A model generated the notes under the pieces. It worked only from the letters and a program-made list of their open reading frames with translations. It was not told where the DNA came from and did not search any database. From positions 310,001 to 374,000 of the forward strand of contig JAQTMR010000001.1 in the NCBI GenBank assembly GCA_028714255.1: DNA of 64,000 nt, in the 5' to 3' direction. Below are positions 9,339 to 16,336 of the stretch, piece after piece (the stretch's first letter is position 1; each line of letters begins with the position of its first letter). The translations under genes and the position numbers were made by a program. This DNA comes from Phycisphaerae bacterium (lineage in GTDB: Bacteria; Planctomycetota; Phycisphaerae; Sedimentisphaerales; Anaerobacaceae).

Positions 9339-10172
9339 ATGAACCCTTGGCTTGAAACCGTAGGTATAATCTTAATTGCTATGCTGGGTGTTTTTCTTGG
9401 GAAACTGTTCTCGCACCCGCGCAAGGCCTATTGGATAGTCGGCTATCTTTTCTCCGTTTTACTCATCGCATTTCTGCTGATAAGCGGATACTCTAATTCG
9501 CTGGCCTTTGCCCCGCCGTTCGCCTGGATTGCCGCGGGACGAATAAAGTTCGTCATTTTTTCTTTAGCCGTTACTATGGGTCTAACCACTCCGCTCTCCA
9601 GGCTGCCATACAAATTCGAGAAAGTCGTAATTTGCTTCCTGATGATTGTAGTTGTAGGCTGGTTTTCAGTTATGCCTTTTCTTGCCCCTGCTTTAATTGA
9701 GAATCATCTGGCAAATCTCAAAACACTGCTCGATTCCAACGGCATCTGCTTTCAGACAACCGCCTATACTTGCGCCCCTGCCGCGGCCGTAACTGCTCTG
9801 GGCAAATTAGGCCTGACCGCCGAAGAAGGAGAGCTTGCCATACTTGCTCACACAAGCCCCGTCGCAGGAACTCTGCCGGGCTGTCTCCGGACGGCACTTC
9901 AGAACCGCTACGGCAGCGAAGGACTAAGATGTCAGTATCGCCGATTTGATTCGATTGCCCAACTCAAAGATGCTGGCCTTACACTGGCTGTGGTTAAAAA
10001 CGCGCTCCTCTCGGACCACTGCATCGCCGTCCTCGAAGTCCGGGACAATACGGTCATTGTTGCCGACCCCGTCACGGGTAAAAGATCGCTCTCACACGAG
10101 CAGTTTGAGAAAATCTGGCGTTTTTCAGGCATCGTCCTCAAGCGAGACCTTGCGCAAAGCCCTGTAAGCTAA
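9339..10172 (+). CDS. Membrane-anchored C39-like cysteine peptidase
   Basis: 277 residues. Four hydrophobic segments in the first 115 residues are followed by a papain-like peptidase domain of the C39 type. The probable active site is Cys145 in FQTTAYTCAPAAAV, His227 in SDHCIAVLEV and Asp243 in VADPVTG, in the order and spacing of C39 peptidases. In bacteriocin exporters this domain cuts double-glycine leaders and is fused to an ABC transporter; here there is no ABC domain, so the substrate is unknown. Start ATG has AGGAGGG directly upstream, a very strong ribosome site. Stand-alone gene; the next gene runs the other way. Could be an inactive C39-like scaffold, but the triad is intact. Confidence 0.8.
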   Translation: MNPWLETVGIILIAMLGVFLGKLFSHPRKAYWIVGYLFSVLLIAFLLISGYSNSLAFAPPFAWIAAGRIKFVIFSLAVTMGLTTPLSRLPYKFEKVVICFLMIVVVGWFSVMPFLAPALIENHLANLKTLLDSNGICFQTTAYTCAPAAAVTALGKLGLTAEEGELAILAHTSPVAGTLPGCLRTALQNRYGSEGLRCQYRRFDSIAQLKDAGLTLAVVKNALLSDHCIAVLEVRDNTVIVADPVTGKRSLSHEQFEKIWRFSGIVLKRDLAQSPVS

Positions 10173-10482
10173 ATCTCCGCCTCACTGCACGAAACATCTA
10201 ATCCCCATTTTACCACCCAGAATCGCCAACAAACCCCCTATAGTAATATTTTCTTCACCAGCGGTGACATACTGTTGTCACCCCTAAGGGAAAAGTTGTG
10301 GCCAAATCTCCTCTAATCATCGATATTTCACATAGATTTATTCGTCTGCGGCGGGCATGGTGGAAAAAGCAGGGACAGCGGTAAAAATGTCATAAGAACC
10401 TAGCCGGGCTAACTCCCTTGGGGGGGGGTAGCCCGGCTGGGCTTGTTTCACGCCATTATTTATAATCGCCAAAGATGCTTTA
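10173..10482. other. Gene-free region with GC-rich hairpin at 10402-10438
   Basis: About 310 bases between convergent genes. AGCCGGGCTA (10402-10411) pairs perfectly with TAGCCCGGCT (10429-10438) around a loop containing a run of nine G. There is no clean T tract on either side, so it is a hairpin repeat or a weak bidirectional terminator. A smaller hairpin lies at about 10264-10282 (GGTGACA with TGTCACC). A 75-codon minus-strand frame here has no recognisable content. Confidence 0.5.
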
Positions 10483-11445
10483 TCACTCGATGCGTTTTCT
10501 GTAAAGCCGGGTTTCCAAATGTTTTCGGTAACCGGTCCAGTTCGAATCGCCCGGCTCATTGTCAATCGCCGACGTTACCTGATTTATCTTGGCGTCCAAA
10601 TCGTCGATATAATTAACCATAAAAGCTTCCGGTGTCGCGGGTAGCTTGGGAGAGCCGAATTCGTATTTGCCGTGGTGCGACAAAATAATATGCCCAAGTG
10701 AATCCAACACCGCATCATCAATCTTTGTCCCCTTCGCAGCCAGAGCCTCGGCCTTTTGGTTCAGTAAAAGATAGCTCTTGGCAATATGCCCGATTAGCTG
10801 TCCCGAATCGGTATATGAAAAGGCCATATCATACGAAAGTTCTTCCGTCTTACCTATATCATGAATCAATATCGCCGCAAGAACCAAATCGCCCTGCACC
10901 TGCGGATAGAAAGGCAGTATCGCAACAGCCACCCGCAGCATATTATGGGTATGTTCCAGCAGCCCGCCGAGATAGCCATGATGAAGAACAGTTGCAGCCG
11001 GGGCGGTGCAGAATCTCTCCATTAGTTCACCGTCAGCCAAAAATTCTTCGACTATTGCCTTTAACTGAGGATTGCTTACCTCCCCTGCGATTTTTTTAAC
11101 ATCTTCGAACATCTTCTTTACATCTTTGTCCGTCCGCGCCAAAAAGTCCTCAATCTGAACCTTGCTCGCGTCAACAACGCTTACGGTATTTAAAACTATC
11201 TGCAGATTATTTTGATAAACCTCGCCTCTTCCCTGTATATGAATAAAACCGGGCTTCGGCAGCGAGTTATAAACCGCCTCCGTCGCCTGCCACATCCGCC
11301 CGTTAAGCTGACCCGTGCGGTCACAAAGGAACATCGCTATATATAAATCCCCCCGCGTCGTGCTTCGCAAAACCGGCTCTTTCACCATATAAACATCATC
11401 GATTACCTGCCCCGGACCGATTTCATTGATAAATTTATGCGCCAT
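10483..11445 (-). CDS. 3'-5' exoribonuclease, YhaM family (OB-fold plus HD domain)
   Basis: 320 residues. YhaM-type enzymes are metal-dependent 3'-5' exonucleases acting on single-stranded RNA and DNA (family knowledge). N-terminal OB-fold (GDLYIAMFLCDRTGQ, GRGEVYQNNLQIV), then an HD domain with HHGYLGGLLEHTHNML, LIHDIGKTEEL and ILSHHGKYEFGSP, supplying the metal-binding His and Asp residues. I chose ATG at 11445, which has GGAG six bases upstream; an open frame to 11496 would add 17 residues of poor quality. Convergent with the C39-like gene and divergent from proS. Confidence 0.92.
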   Translation of the reverse strand: MAHKFINEIGPGQVIDDVYMVKEPVLRSTTRGDLYIAMFLCDRTGQLNGRMWQATEAVYNSLPKPGFIHIQGRGEVYQNNLQIVLNTVSVVDASKVQIEDFLARTDKDVKKMFEDVKKIAGEVSNPQLKAIVEEFLADGELMERFCTAPAATVLHHGYLGGLLEHTHNMLRVAVAILPFYPQVQGDLVLAAILIHDIGKTEELSYDMAFSYTDSGQLIGHIAKSYLLLNQKAEALAAKGTKIDDAVLDSLGHIILSHHGKYEFGSPKLPATPEAFMVNYIDDLDAKINQVTSAIDNEPGDSNWTGYRKHLETRLYRKRIE

Positions 11446-11565
11446 TGCCGTCTCCGTTAATTGATAATCTGTAATTGAAAAGCGATTATCAATCATCCGC
11501 TGCCAATTATCAATAAAAAAGCCGGGGTCTTACGAGAACAGCACATTTCAACACCAAATATAGTC

Positions 11566-11594
11566 TTGCAACTATGCGTATTTTGGGCTATATA
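11566..11594 (+). promoter_or_regulatory. Predicted sigma70-type promoter of proS
   Basis: TTGCAA at 11566-11571, a 17-base spacer and TATATA at 11589-11594, with TATAAT overlapping two bases later. The transcript would start about 30 bases before the proS ATG at 11631. Confidence 0.5.
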
Positions 11595-11630
11595 ATGAGC
11601 TTTTAATTAACGCAATACGGAATACGAATT

Positions 11631-13505
11631 ATGCGATACAGCCGAATGTTAATACCGACCATCAAGGAAGCCCCCGCCGACGCGGAAATTACCAGCCATA
11701 AACTAATGCTCCGTGCCGGCCTGATGCGAAAAATCGCCAGCGGAACATACACCTACCTGCCGCTCGGCTGGCGCAGCCTGCTCAAAGTAATAACAATCAT
11801 CCGCGACGAAATGAACAAGGCCGGCGCACAGGAAATCCTTATGCCCTCCGTCCAGCCGATAGAATTATGGCAAAAGACAGGCCGCAACATCGACTACGGC
11901 GAAACACTGGCGACCTTCAAAGACCGACACGGCCGGGAAAACGTACTCGCCCCCACCGCCGAGGAAGTCGTCACAAGCATCGCAGCCGGCGAAATAAACT
12001 CGTACAAACAACTGCCGCTCAACATCTACCAAATCAGCTTCAAGTTCCGCGATGAGTTTCGCCCGCGATTCGGCCCGCTCCGCTCACGCGAATTCCTAAT
12101 GAAAGACGCGTACAGCTTCCACGCCGACGAAACTTGCCTCGACAAAGAATACTGGAACATGTACGAAACCTATAAACGTATATTCGAACGCTGCGGCCTC
12201 GATTACGTAATCGTCGAAGCCGAGTCCGGCGAAATGGGCGGCTCAGGCTCACACCAGTTCACTATCCCCTGCGATTCAGGCGAAGACATCATCGTCTATA
12301 CCGAAGACTCCGCCTATGCCGCCAATATCGAAAAAGCCCCCGTTGACCCAATTCCGAAAAACATGGTTAGCCCCCAGGCCTGCCTGGGGGTAAATTCCCC
12401 CGCACCACAAGAAATCCACACCCCCAACGTCGGCTCCATCGATGCCGTCTGTGCCTTCCTGAAAACCCAACCGAAGGATATGATTAAGACCCTTATATAT
12501 ACATCACCACCACTCACCGCAGAATTGAAGAAAAGTATTAGCCGAGAGCAAGCAAAACATACTGGGGGGGCCGTAATAGTGGGAGAAGGGGTAGATTATC
12601 AACATGTTGCAGTTCTTGTGCGTGGTGACCATGAAATCAATCCTGAAAAGCTTAGGATAGTGTTGGGAGATTCTGCTGAATTAGCTGAGCCAGAAGAGAT
12701 ACAATTTATTACTAATGCAAAAGTTGGTTTCGCAGGACCTGTAGGATTGGCAGATAAGGTTGATAGAATAATTATCGACCACGCCGTCGCCGCAATGGCT
12801 ATTGGTGTCACCGGCGCAAACAAAACAGACTATCATATTAAAAACGTCGTCCCCGGCCGGGACTTCCCGCTCGAAGGCGACAATGTAACCATCGCAGACA
12901 TCCGCAACGCCGTCGAAGGCGATACATATAACGGAAAGAAACTACTCTTCAAGCATGGCATCGAAGTCGGACAGGTCTTCAAGCTCGGCACTAAATACAG
13001 CAAAAAACTCGACTGTAACTTCCTCGACGACTCCGGCAAAGAGAACCCCTGCCTTATGGGCTGCTATGGCATAGGCGTAAACCGTATCGTCGCATCCGCA
13101 ATCGAGCTTGGCAATGACGATAATGGTATCATTTGGCCGATTAGCATCGCACCATTCGAAGTCATCGTTACCAGCTTAAATCAGGACGATAAAGATGTAG
13201 TCGATACCGCCGAGAAAATCTATCAGCAACTGTTAGATAAAAATATCGACGCCCTGCTCGACGACCGCGACCTCCGCGCAGGCATAAAATTCAAAGACGC
13301 GGATTTAATCGGCATCCCCGTCCGCGTCACCGTCGGCAGTAAATCTGTAAAAGAGGGCAGCATCGAAATAAAACTCCGCAGCGAACAACAGAGCCAAAAA
13401 TTCCCCATCAATGACGCCGCGGACAAAACTATCGAAATAGTCGACTTACTGAAAAAGCAATTAATTCATCCTGTCATTCCTGCGCAAGCAGGAATCCAGG
13501 GATAG
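11631..13505 (+). CDS. proS: Prolyl-tRNA synthetase, bacterial type with editing insertion
   Basis: Charges tRNA-Pro and hydrolyses mischarged Ala-tRNA. 624 residues. Motif 2 FRDEFRPRFGPLRSREF and motif 3 CYGIGVNRIVASAIE of class II synthetases are present, with the YbaK-like editing insertion between them (about residues 240-400) and an anticodon-binding domain at the end (DLRAGIKFKDADLIGIPVR). Three oddities: a perfect palindrome at 12371-12390 adds residues SPQACLGVN between the core and the insertion; codons 283-380 prefer A/T-ending codons unlike the C-ending style on both sides; the last dozen residues (HPVIPAQAGIQG) are encoded by a dispersed repeat. None interrupts the frame. Confidence 0.96.
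   Translation: MRYSRMLIPTIKEAPADAEITSHKLMLRAGLMRKIASGTYTYLPLGWRSLLKVITIIRDEMNKAGAQEILMPSVQPIELWQKTGRNIDYGETLATFKDRHGRENVLAPTAEEVVTSIAAGEINSYKQLPLNIYQISFKFRDEFRPRFGPLRSREFLMKDAYSFHADETCLDKEYWNMYETYKRIFERCGLDYVIVEAESGEMGGSGSHQFTIPCDSGEDIIVYTEDSAYAANIEKAPVDPIPKNMVSPQACLGVNSPAPQEIHTPNVGSIDAVCAFLKTQPKDMIKTLIYTSPPLTAELKKSISREQAKHTGGAVIVGEGVDYQHVAVLVRGDHEINPEKLRIVLGDSAELAEPEEIQFITNAKVGFAGPVGLADKVDRIIIDHAVAAMAIGVTGANKTDYHIKNVVPGRDFPLEGDNVTIADIRNAVEGDTYNGKKLLFKHGIEVGQVFKLGTKYSKKLDCNFLDDSGKENPCLMGCYGIGVNRIVASAIELGNDDNGIIWPISIAPFEVIVTSLNQDDKDVVDTAEKIYQQLLDKNIDALLDDRDLRAGIKFKDADLIGIPVRVTVGSKSVKEGSIEIKLRSEQQSQKFPINDAADKTIEIVDLLKKQLIHPVIPAQAGIQG
12371..12390. repeat. In-frame palindrome inside proS
   Basis: CCCCCAGGC (12371-12379) and GCCTGGGGG (12382-12390) are perfect inverted repeats with a 2-base loop, translated as SPQACLG. 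Other synthetases have nothing here, so it looks like an insertion kept in frame. Related GC-rich hairpins with different stem sequences lie at 10402, 48754, 49662 and 49723. Confidence 0.7.
13473..13499 (+). repeat. GTCATTCC-type dispersed repeat forming the 3' end of proS
   Basis: A copy of the unit that begins GTCATTCCTGCG and ends GCAGGAATCCAG, a short palindrome found at least ten times in the window. Here it is translated as the end of ProS and runs to six bases before the stop codon. Confidence 0.85.
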
Positions 13506-13508
13506 AGA

Positions 13509-13799
13509 ATGAAGCAATATTTTGTTTATATATTGGCAAGTAATAGAAACGGGACTCTTTACACAGGTATAACAAGCAACTTGCTAAAAAGGGTTTATGA
13601 ACACAAAAATAACCTCGTAGAAGGATTTACGAAAAAATACAATGTCCACGACCTTGTGCACTATGAGACTTACAATTATGTTTATGACGCTATCGCCGGA
13701 GAGAAAACCATCAAAAAATGGAAAAGACAGTGGAAAATTGAATTGATAGAGAAGTCTAACCCAAAATGGGAAGACTTGTATTATAGTTTAAACGGTTAA
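13509..13799 (+). CDS. Small GIY-YIG nuclease-domain protein
   Basis: 96 residues, single-domain GIY-YIG family (UPF0213/YhbQ-like). The motif reads YFVYILASN then LYTGITSNLLKRVYEH, with the catalytic Tyr and Arg in place, and IKKWKRQWKIELIE near the end. Such short proteins are widespread and their substrate is mostly unknown. It starts 3 bases after the proS stop, next to a dispersed repeat that also supplies its GGGA ribosome site. A second member of the family lies at 61235. The A/T-rich codons differ from the proS core. Likely mobile or horizontally acquired (inference). Confidence 0.88.
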   Translation: MKQYFVYILASNRNGTLYTGITSNLLKRVYEHKNNLVEGFTKKYNVHDLVHYETYNYVYDAIAGEKTIKKWKRQWKIELIEKSNPKWEDLYYSLNG

Positions 13800-13846
13800 A
13801 GAAAACATGAAAAATTAGCTGGATTCAGCATCAAGTCTTGCCCCCT

Positions 13847-13997
13847 GTCATTCCTGCGAAAGCAGGAATCCAGGATAAGAAGAAGATATTTTTACTGTCA
13901 TTCCCGCGCAAGGTTGTCACCCCTGCGAAAGTAGGGGCAGAAATCCAGGATAAAAATAAGATGTTTTTACTGTCATTCCCGCGAAAGCGGGAATCCA
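13847..13997 (+). repeat. Cluster of three GTCATTCC-type repeats
   Basis: Three direct copies at 13847-13873, 13897-13949 and 13972-13997. The middle copy is interrupted by a shorter variant (GTTGTCACCCCTGCG). The 62-codon open frame across them (PVIPAKAGIQ, SFPRKRES) is only translated repeat and is not a gene. A further copy, inverted, lies at 14647-14673. Confidence 0.85.
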
Positions 13998-14025
13998 GAG
14001 TTTATTTAGGTGAAACAGCTGAATA

Positions 14026-14601
14026 ATGCTCTTGTGGACTTGGCAAAATCCGAACGTATCTCCGTTTAACGGTGAGTACGATAGTCTAAAACATTCATTT
14101 TACGTCAATAAAATGGCAAAAATAGACCGTGAAAGATTTATAAAGCCCTATAAGGAAATCTGGAAACGCCTTGGTAAAAAAGAAAATGAAAAGATAAAAA
14201 TACTATGGTGTTATACTGATGAGAAATACGCAAAGGAACAGAAATCTTCGTTCGATTACAAGAATAAGGTCTTATGGAAATTGGATGTTCCAGAAGAGAA
14301 TATACGCTATATCTGTAGTATTGCCTGGAATTGGATACTGTTTGGGAGAAGTGGGTGTACTTACCCAAGCAGGTTTGAGCACTTTTATAGAGCCTTGTAT
14401 AACGCGTCAAATAATCCTTCTCTCAAATACGAATTTTATGAAGCTTTCGATAGTGGGTGGCAAATGGTGAAGGAGAAGGGAACCTTATGGGATACATTAT
14501 TTTTCCCGAACGGTCTTGTAGAAGAATGCACTACTGCTATTGTCATTCATCCTGTTGAACAAACTTGGTTCAAAGAAAGCTTCGGTTTTGATGAGGTATA
14601 A
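14026..14601 (+). CDS. Hypothetical protein, A/T-rich orphan gene
   Basis: 191 residues; I recognise no family. It is rich in Trp, Tyr, Phe and Lys, with no signal peptide or membrane segment. Distinctive stretches are KIKILWCYTDEKYAKE, CSIAWNWILFGRSG and FFPNGLVEECTTAIVIHP. The start at 14026 has AGGTGA about 13 bases upstream; an in-frame ATG at 14113 is an alternative. The gene is bracketed by dispersed repeats (13972-13997 and the inverted copy at 14647-14673) and is lower in GC than its neighbours, which suggests an accessory gene gained between proS and the polysaccharide cluster. Confidence 0.6.
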   Translation: MLLWTWQNPNVSPFNGEYDSLKHSFYVNKMAKIDRERFIKPYKEIWKRLGKKENEKIKILWCYTDEKYAKEQKSSFDYKNKVLWKLDVPEENIRYICSIAWNWILFGRSGCTYPSRFEHFYRALYNASNNPSLKYEFYEAFDSGWQMVKEKGTLWDTLFFPNGLVEECTTAIVIHPVEQTWFKESFGFDEV

Positions 14602-14646
14602 AACCAAAGCCTTTTTAATTTGGTAATCTTAAGAATAATAGTTATT

Positions 14647-14673
14647 CTGGATTCCCGCTTTCGCGGGAATGAC
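14647..14673 (-). repeat. Inverted copy of the GTCATTCC-type repeat
   Basis: Begins CTGGATTCCCGC and ends GCGGGAATGAC, the reverse orientation of the copies at 13847-13997. Together they bracket the orphan gene at 14026-14601. Confidence 0.85.
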
Positions 14674-14696
14674 AAATGGTAAGAGAGTAAATACAA

Positions 14697-15239
14697 ATGT
14701 GGGAACTTCAAACCCCAAAACCTGTTAAACTCATAATCGCCGTCCTCGCCGCCGATGAAGATTGTCTAAAGGCCGCCCTTGAAGCGATAAACACCAGGTT
14801 CGGCAATGCCGATTTTCTAAGCGACGTCTGGCAGTTCAGCCAGACAGATTATTATAAGGACGAGATCGGCGAAAACATCTTAAGACAGTTCGTCAGCATC
14901 GAAAAACTAATTGACCCCGGCACACTCGCTCAAATAAAGCACGACGCCAATTCTCTCGAACAACAACTTGCCGATTCTCTAAAGCTTGCCCTGCCTCGGC
15001 CGGCAAACCTCGACCCGGGATTTATGGAACCGTCGAAACTGGTTCTCGCCTCGACAAAAAATTTCTCGCATCGCATCTACATCGGCAATAAAATGTTCGC
15101 AGAAGTAACCCTTGTGTATGAAAAAGGCAACTGGCGACATTTTGAATATACGTTCCCCGATTACAGACAGCAGTGTTACTTCGACTTTTTTAATAAGGTT
15201 CGTACCCGTCTATTGGAGCAGTTAAAATCGAAACATTAA
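14697..15239 (+). CDS. DUF4416 family protein
   Basis: 180 residues, about the full length of DUF4416, a family of unknown function found in deltaproteobacteria, planctomycetes and related groups. Recognised by the PVKLIIAVLAADE opening, FSQTDYYKDEIGENILRQFVS in the middle, IYIGNKMFAEVTLVYEKG and FPDYRQQCYFDFF at the end. No signal peptide. The start ATG at 14697 has AAGAGAG upstream. Its stop overlaps the apparent start of the next gene, so it is the first gene of a coupled unit with the glycosyl transferase and O-antigen ligase. Its role there is unknown. Confidence 0.85.
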   Translation: MWELQTPKPVKLIIAVLAADEDCLKAALEAINTRFGNADFLSDVWQFSQTDYYKDEIGENILRQFVSIEKLIDPGTLAQIKHDANSLEQQLADSLKLALPRPANLDPGFMEPSKLVLASTKNFSHRIYIGNKMFAEVTLVYEKGNWRHFEYTFPDYRQQCYFDFFNKVRTRLLEQLKSKH

Positions 15240-16336
15240 TCAGAGCATCTGTAATTTTACTCACCGGCTCATTCATACTGTCGGTCATCTTAACCGGCTT
15301 CGTAAAAAAGCTGGCCGAGCGCATCGGCTTCGTCGCTCATCCAGCCGCGGATAGATACCACCGCTCGACAGTCGCCCTCGGAGGCGGCATCGCCATCTTC
15401 GCAACAATAGCCTCTGCCATAATCACCGCCGTAGTCATAATAAAATTTCTGCTTGTCCCCGGCCGACTCTCCTGGCTCGTCGAATCCGCCAATATCAACC
15501 CTGCTGATTTTTTAGGCAAAACAAATCAGCTCGTCATTATTCTAATCTGCGCCCTTGTCTTGTTCCTGCTCGGCCTATGGGACGACAAAAAACACCTCGG
15601 CCCATTTTTCAAACTTATCGTCCAGTTCGCGGCCGCGATAACCGCCGCCGCCTTCGCCGATGTCAGGGTCGAATTCTTCATAGAAAATGAAATAATTACC
15701 ACTGCACTTTCGGCCTTCTGGATTGTCCTGATTATCAACGCTTTTAACTTCCTCGACAATATGGATGGCGCATCCGCAGGCATCGCCGTAATAGTATCTT
15801 CAATACTTTTCATCGCCGCCGCCGAAAGCGGACAGGTCTTCGTAGGAGGATTGGCCCTTGTCTTCACGGGGACATTGTTGGGCTTCTTGGTATTTAATTT
15901 CCCGCCCGCCAAAATCTTCGCAGGTGACGCAGGCTCGCTCGTAATCGGATTCTTCCTGGCGCTATTGTCCCTTCGCACAACATATTACCATCAGGCCCAG
16001 GCCGACCAGTGGTATCCGGTCTTTTTACCTCTTATCGTTATGGCAGTCCCGCTTTATGATTTTATCAGCGTAACGACCCTGCGAATAAAACAGGGCAAAA
16101 GCCCATTCGTCGGCGACACCCAGCATTTTTCTCATCGATTAAAAAAACGGGGCCTGACCGACACCCAAACAGTCCTGACCCTATACACAGCTACGCTTTG
16201 CACAGGCCTTGGCGCAACCTTCCTCTATCAGGTAAACCTCGCCGGAGCTTTTTTAATCTTCGCTCAAACGTTACTTGTTTTGGCTATTATCGCCATTCTC
16301 GAAACTACATCGGGAAATGAAAAAAATGCCGCTTGA
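15227..16336 (+). CDS. MraY/WecA-family undecaprenyl-phosphate sugar-1-phosphate transferase, apparent ATC start
   Basis: Inner-membrane enzyme that moves a HexNAc-1-phosphate from a UDP-sugar to undecaprenyl phosphate, the first step of surface glycan synthesis (family knowledge). About 369 residues with many membrane segments. Family motifs: LGGGIAIF, LLGLWDDKKHLGP, NAFNFLDNMDGASAG, FAGDAGSLVIGF and a late DTQHFSHRL of the WecA type. The frame opens after a stop at 15194 and contains no ATG, GTG or TTG before the conserved N-terminus. The best start is ATC at 15227 with GGAG eight bases before it, overlapping the DUF4416 stop; ATT at 15212 is less likely. The sugar is not determined. Confidence 0.88.
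   Translation: METLIRASVILLTGSFILSVILTGFVKKLAERIGFVAHPAADRYHRSTVALGGGIAIFATIASAIITAVVIIKFLLVPGRLSWLVESANINPADFLGKTNQLVIILICALVLFLLGLWDDKKHLGPFFKLIVQFAAAITAAAFADVRVEFFIENEIITTALSAFWIVLIINAFNFLDNMDGASAGIAVIVSSILFIAAAESGQVFVGGLALVFTGTLLGFLVFNFPPAKIFAGDAGSLVIGFFLALLSLRTTYYHQAQADQWYPVFLPLIVMAVPLYDFISVTTLRIKQGKSPFVGDTQHFSHRLKKRGLTDTQTVLTLYTATLCTGLGATFLYQVNLAGAFLIFAQTLLVLAIIAILETTSGNEKNAA

Noticed and set aside
13847-13997. CRISPR array
   Set aside because: The direct repeats are dispersed genome repeats with unequal gaps, one copy is inverted (14647-14673), and no cas genes are nearby.
13838-14026. 62-codon plus-strand open frame
   Set aside because: It is only the translation of three tandem GTCATTCC-type repeats (PAKAGIQ, PRKRES), with no ribosome site.
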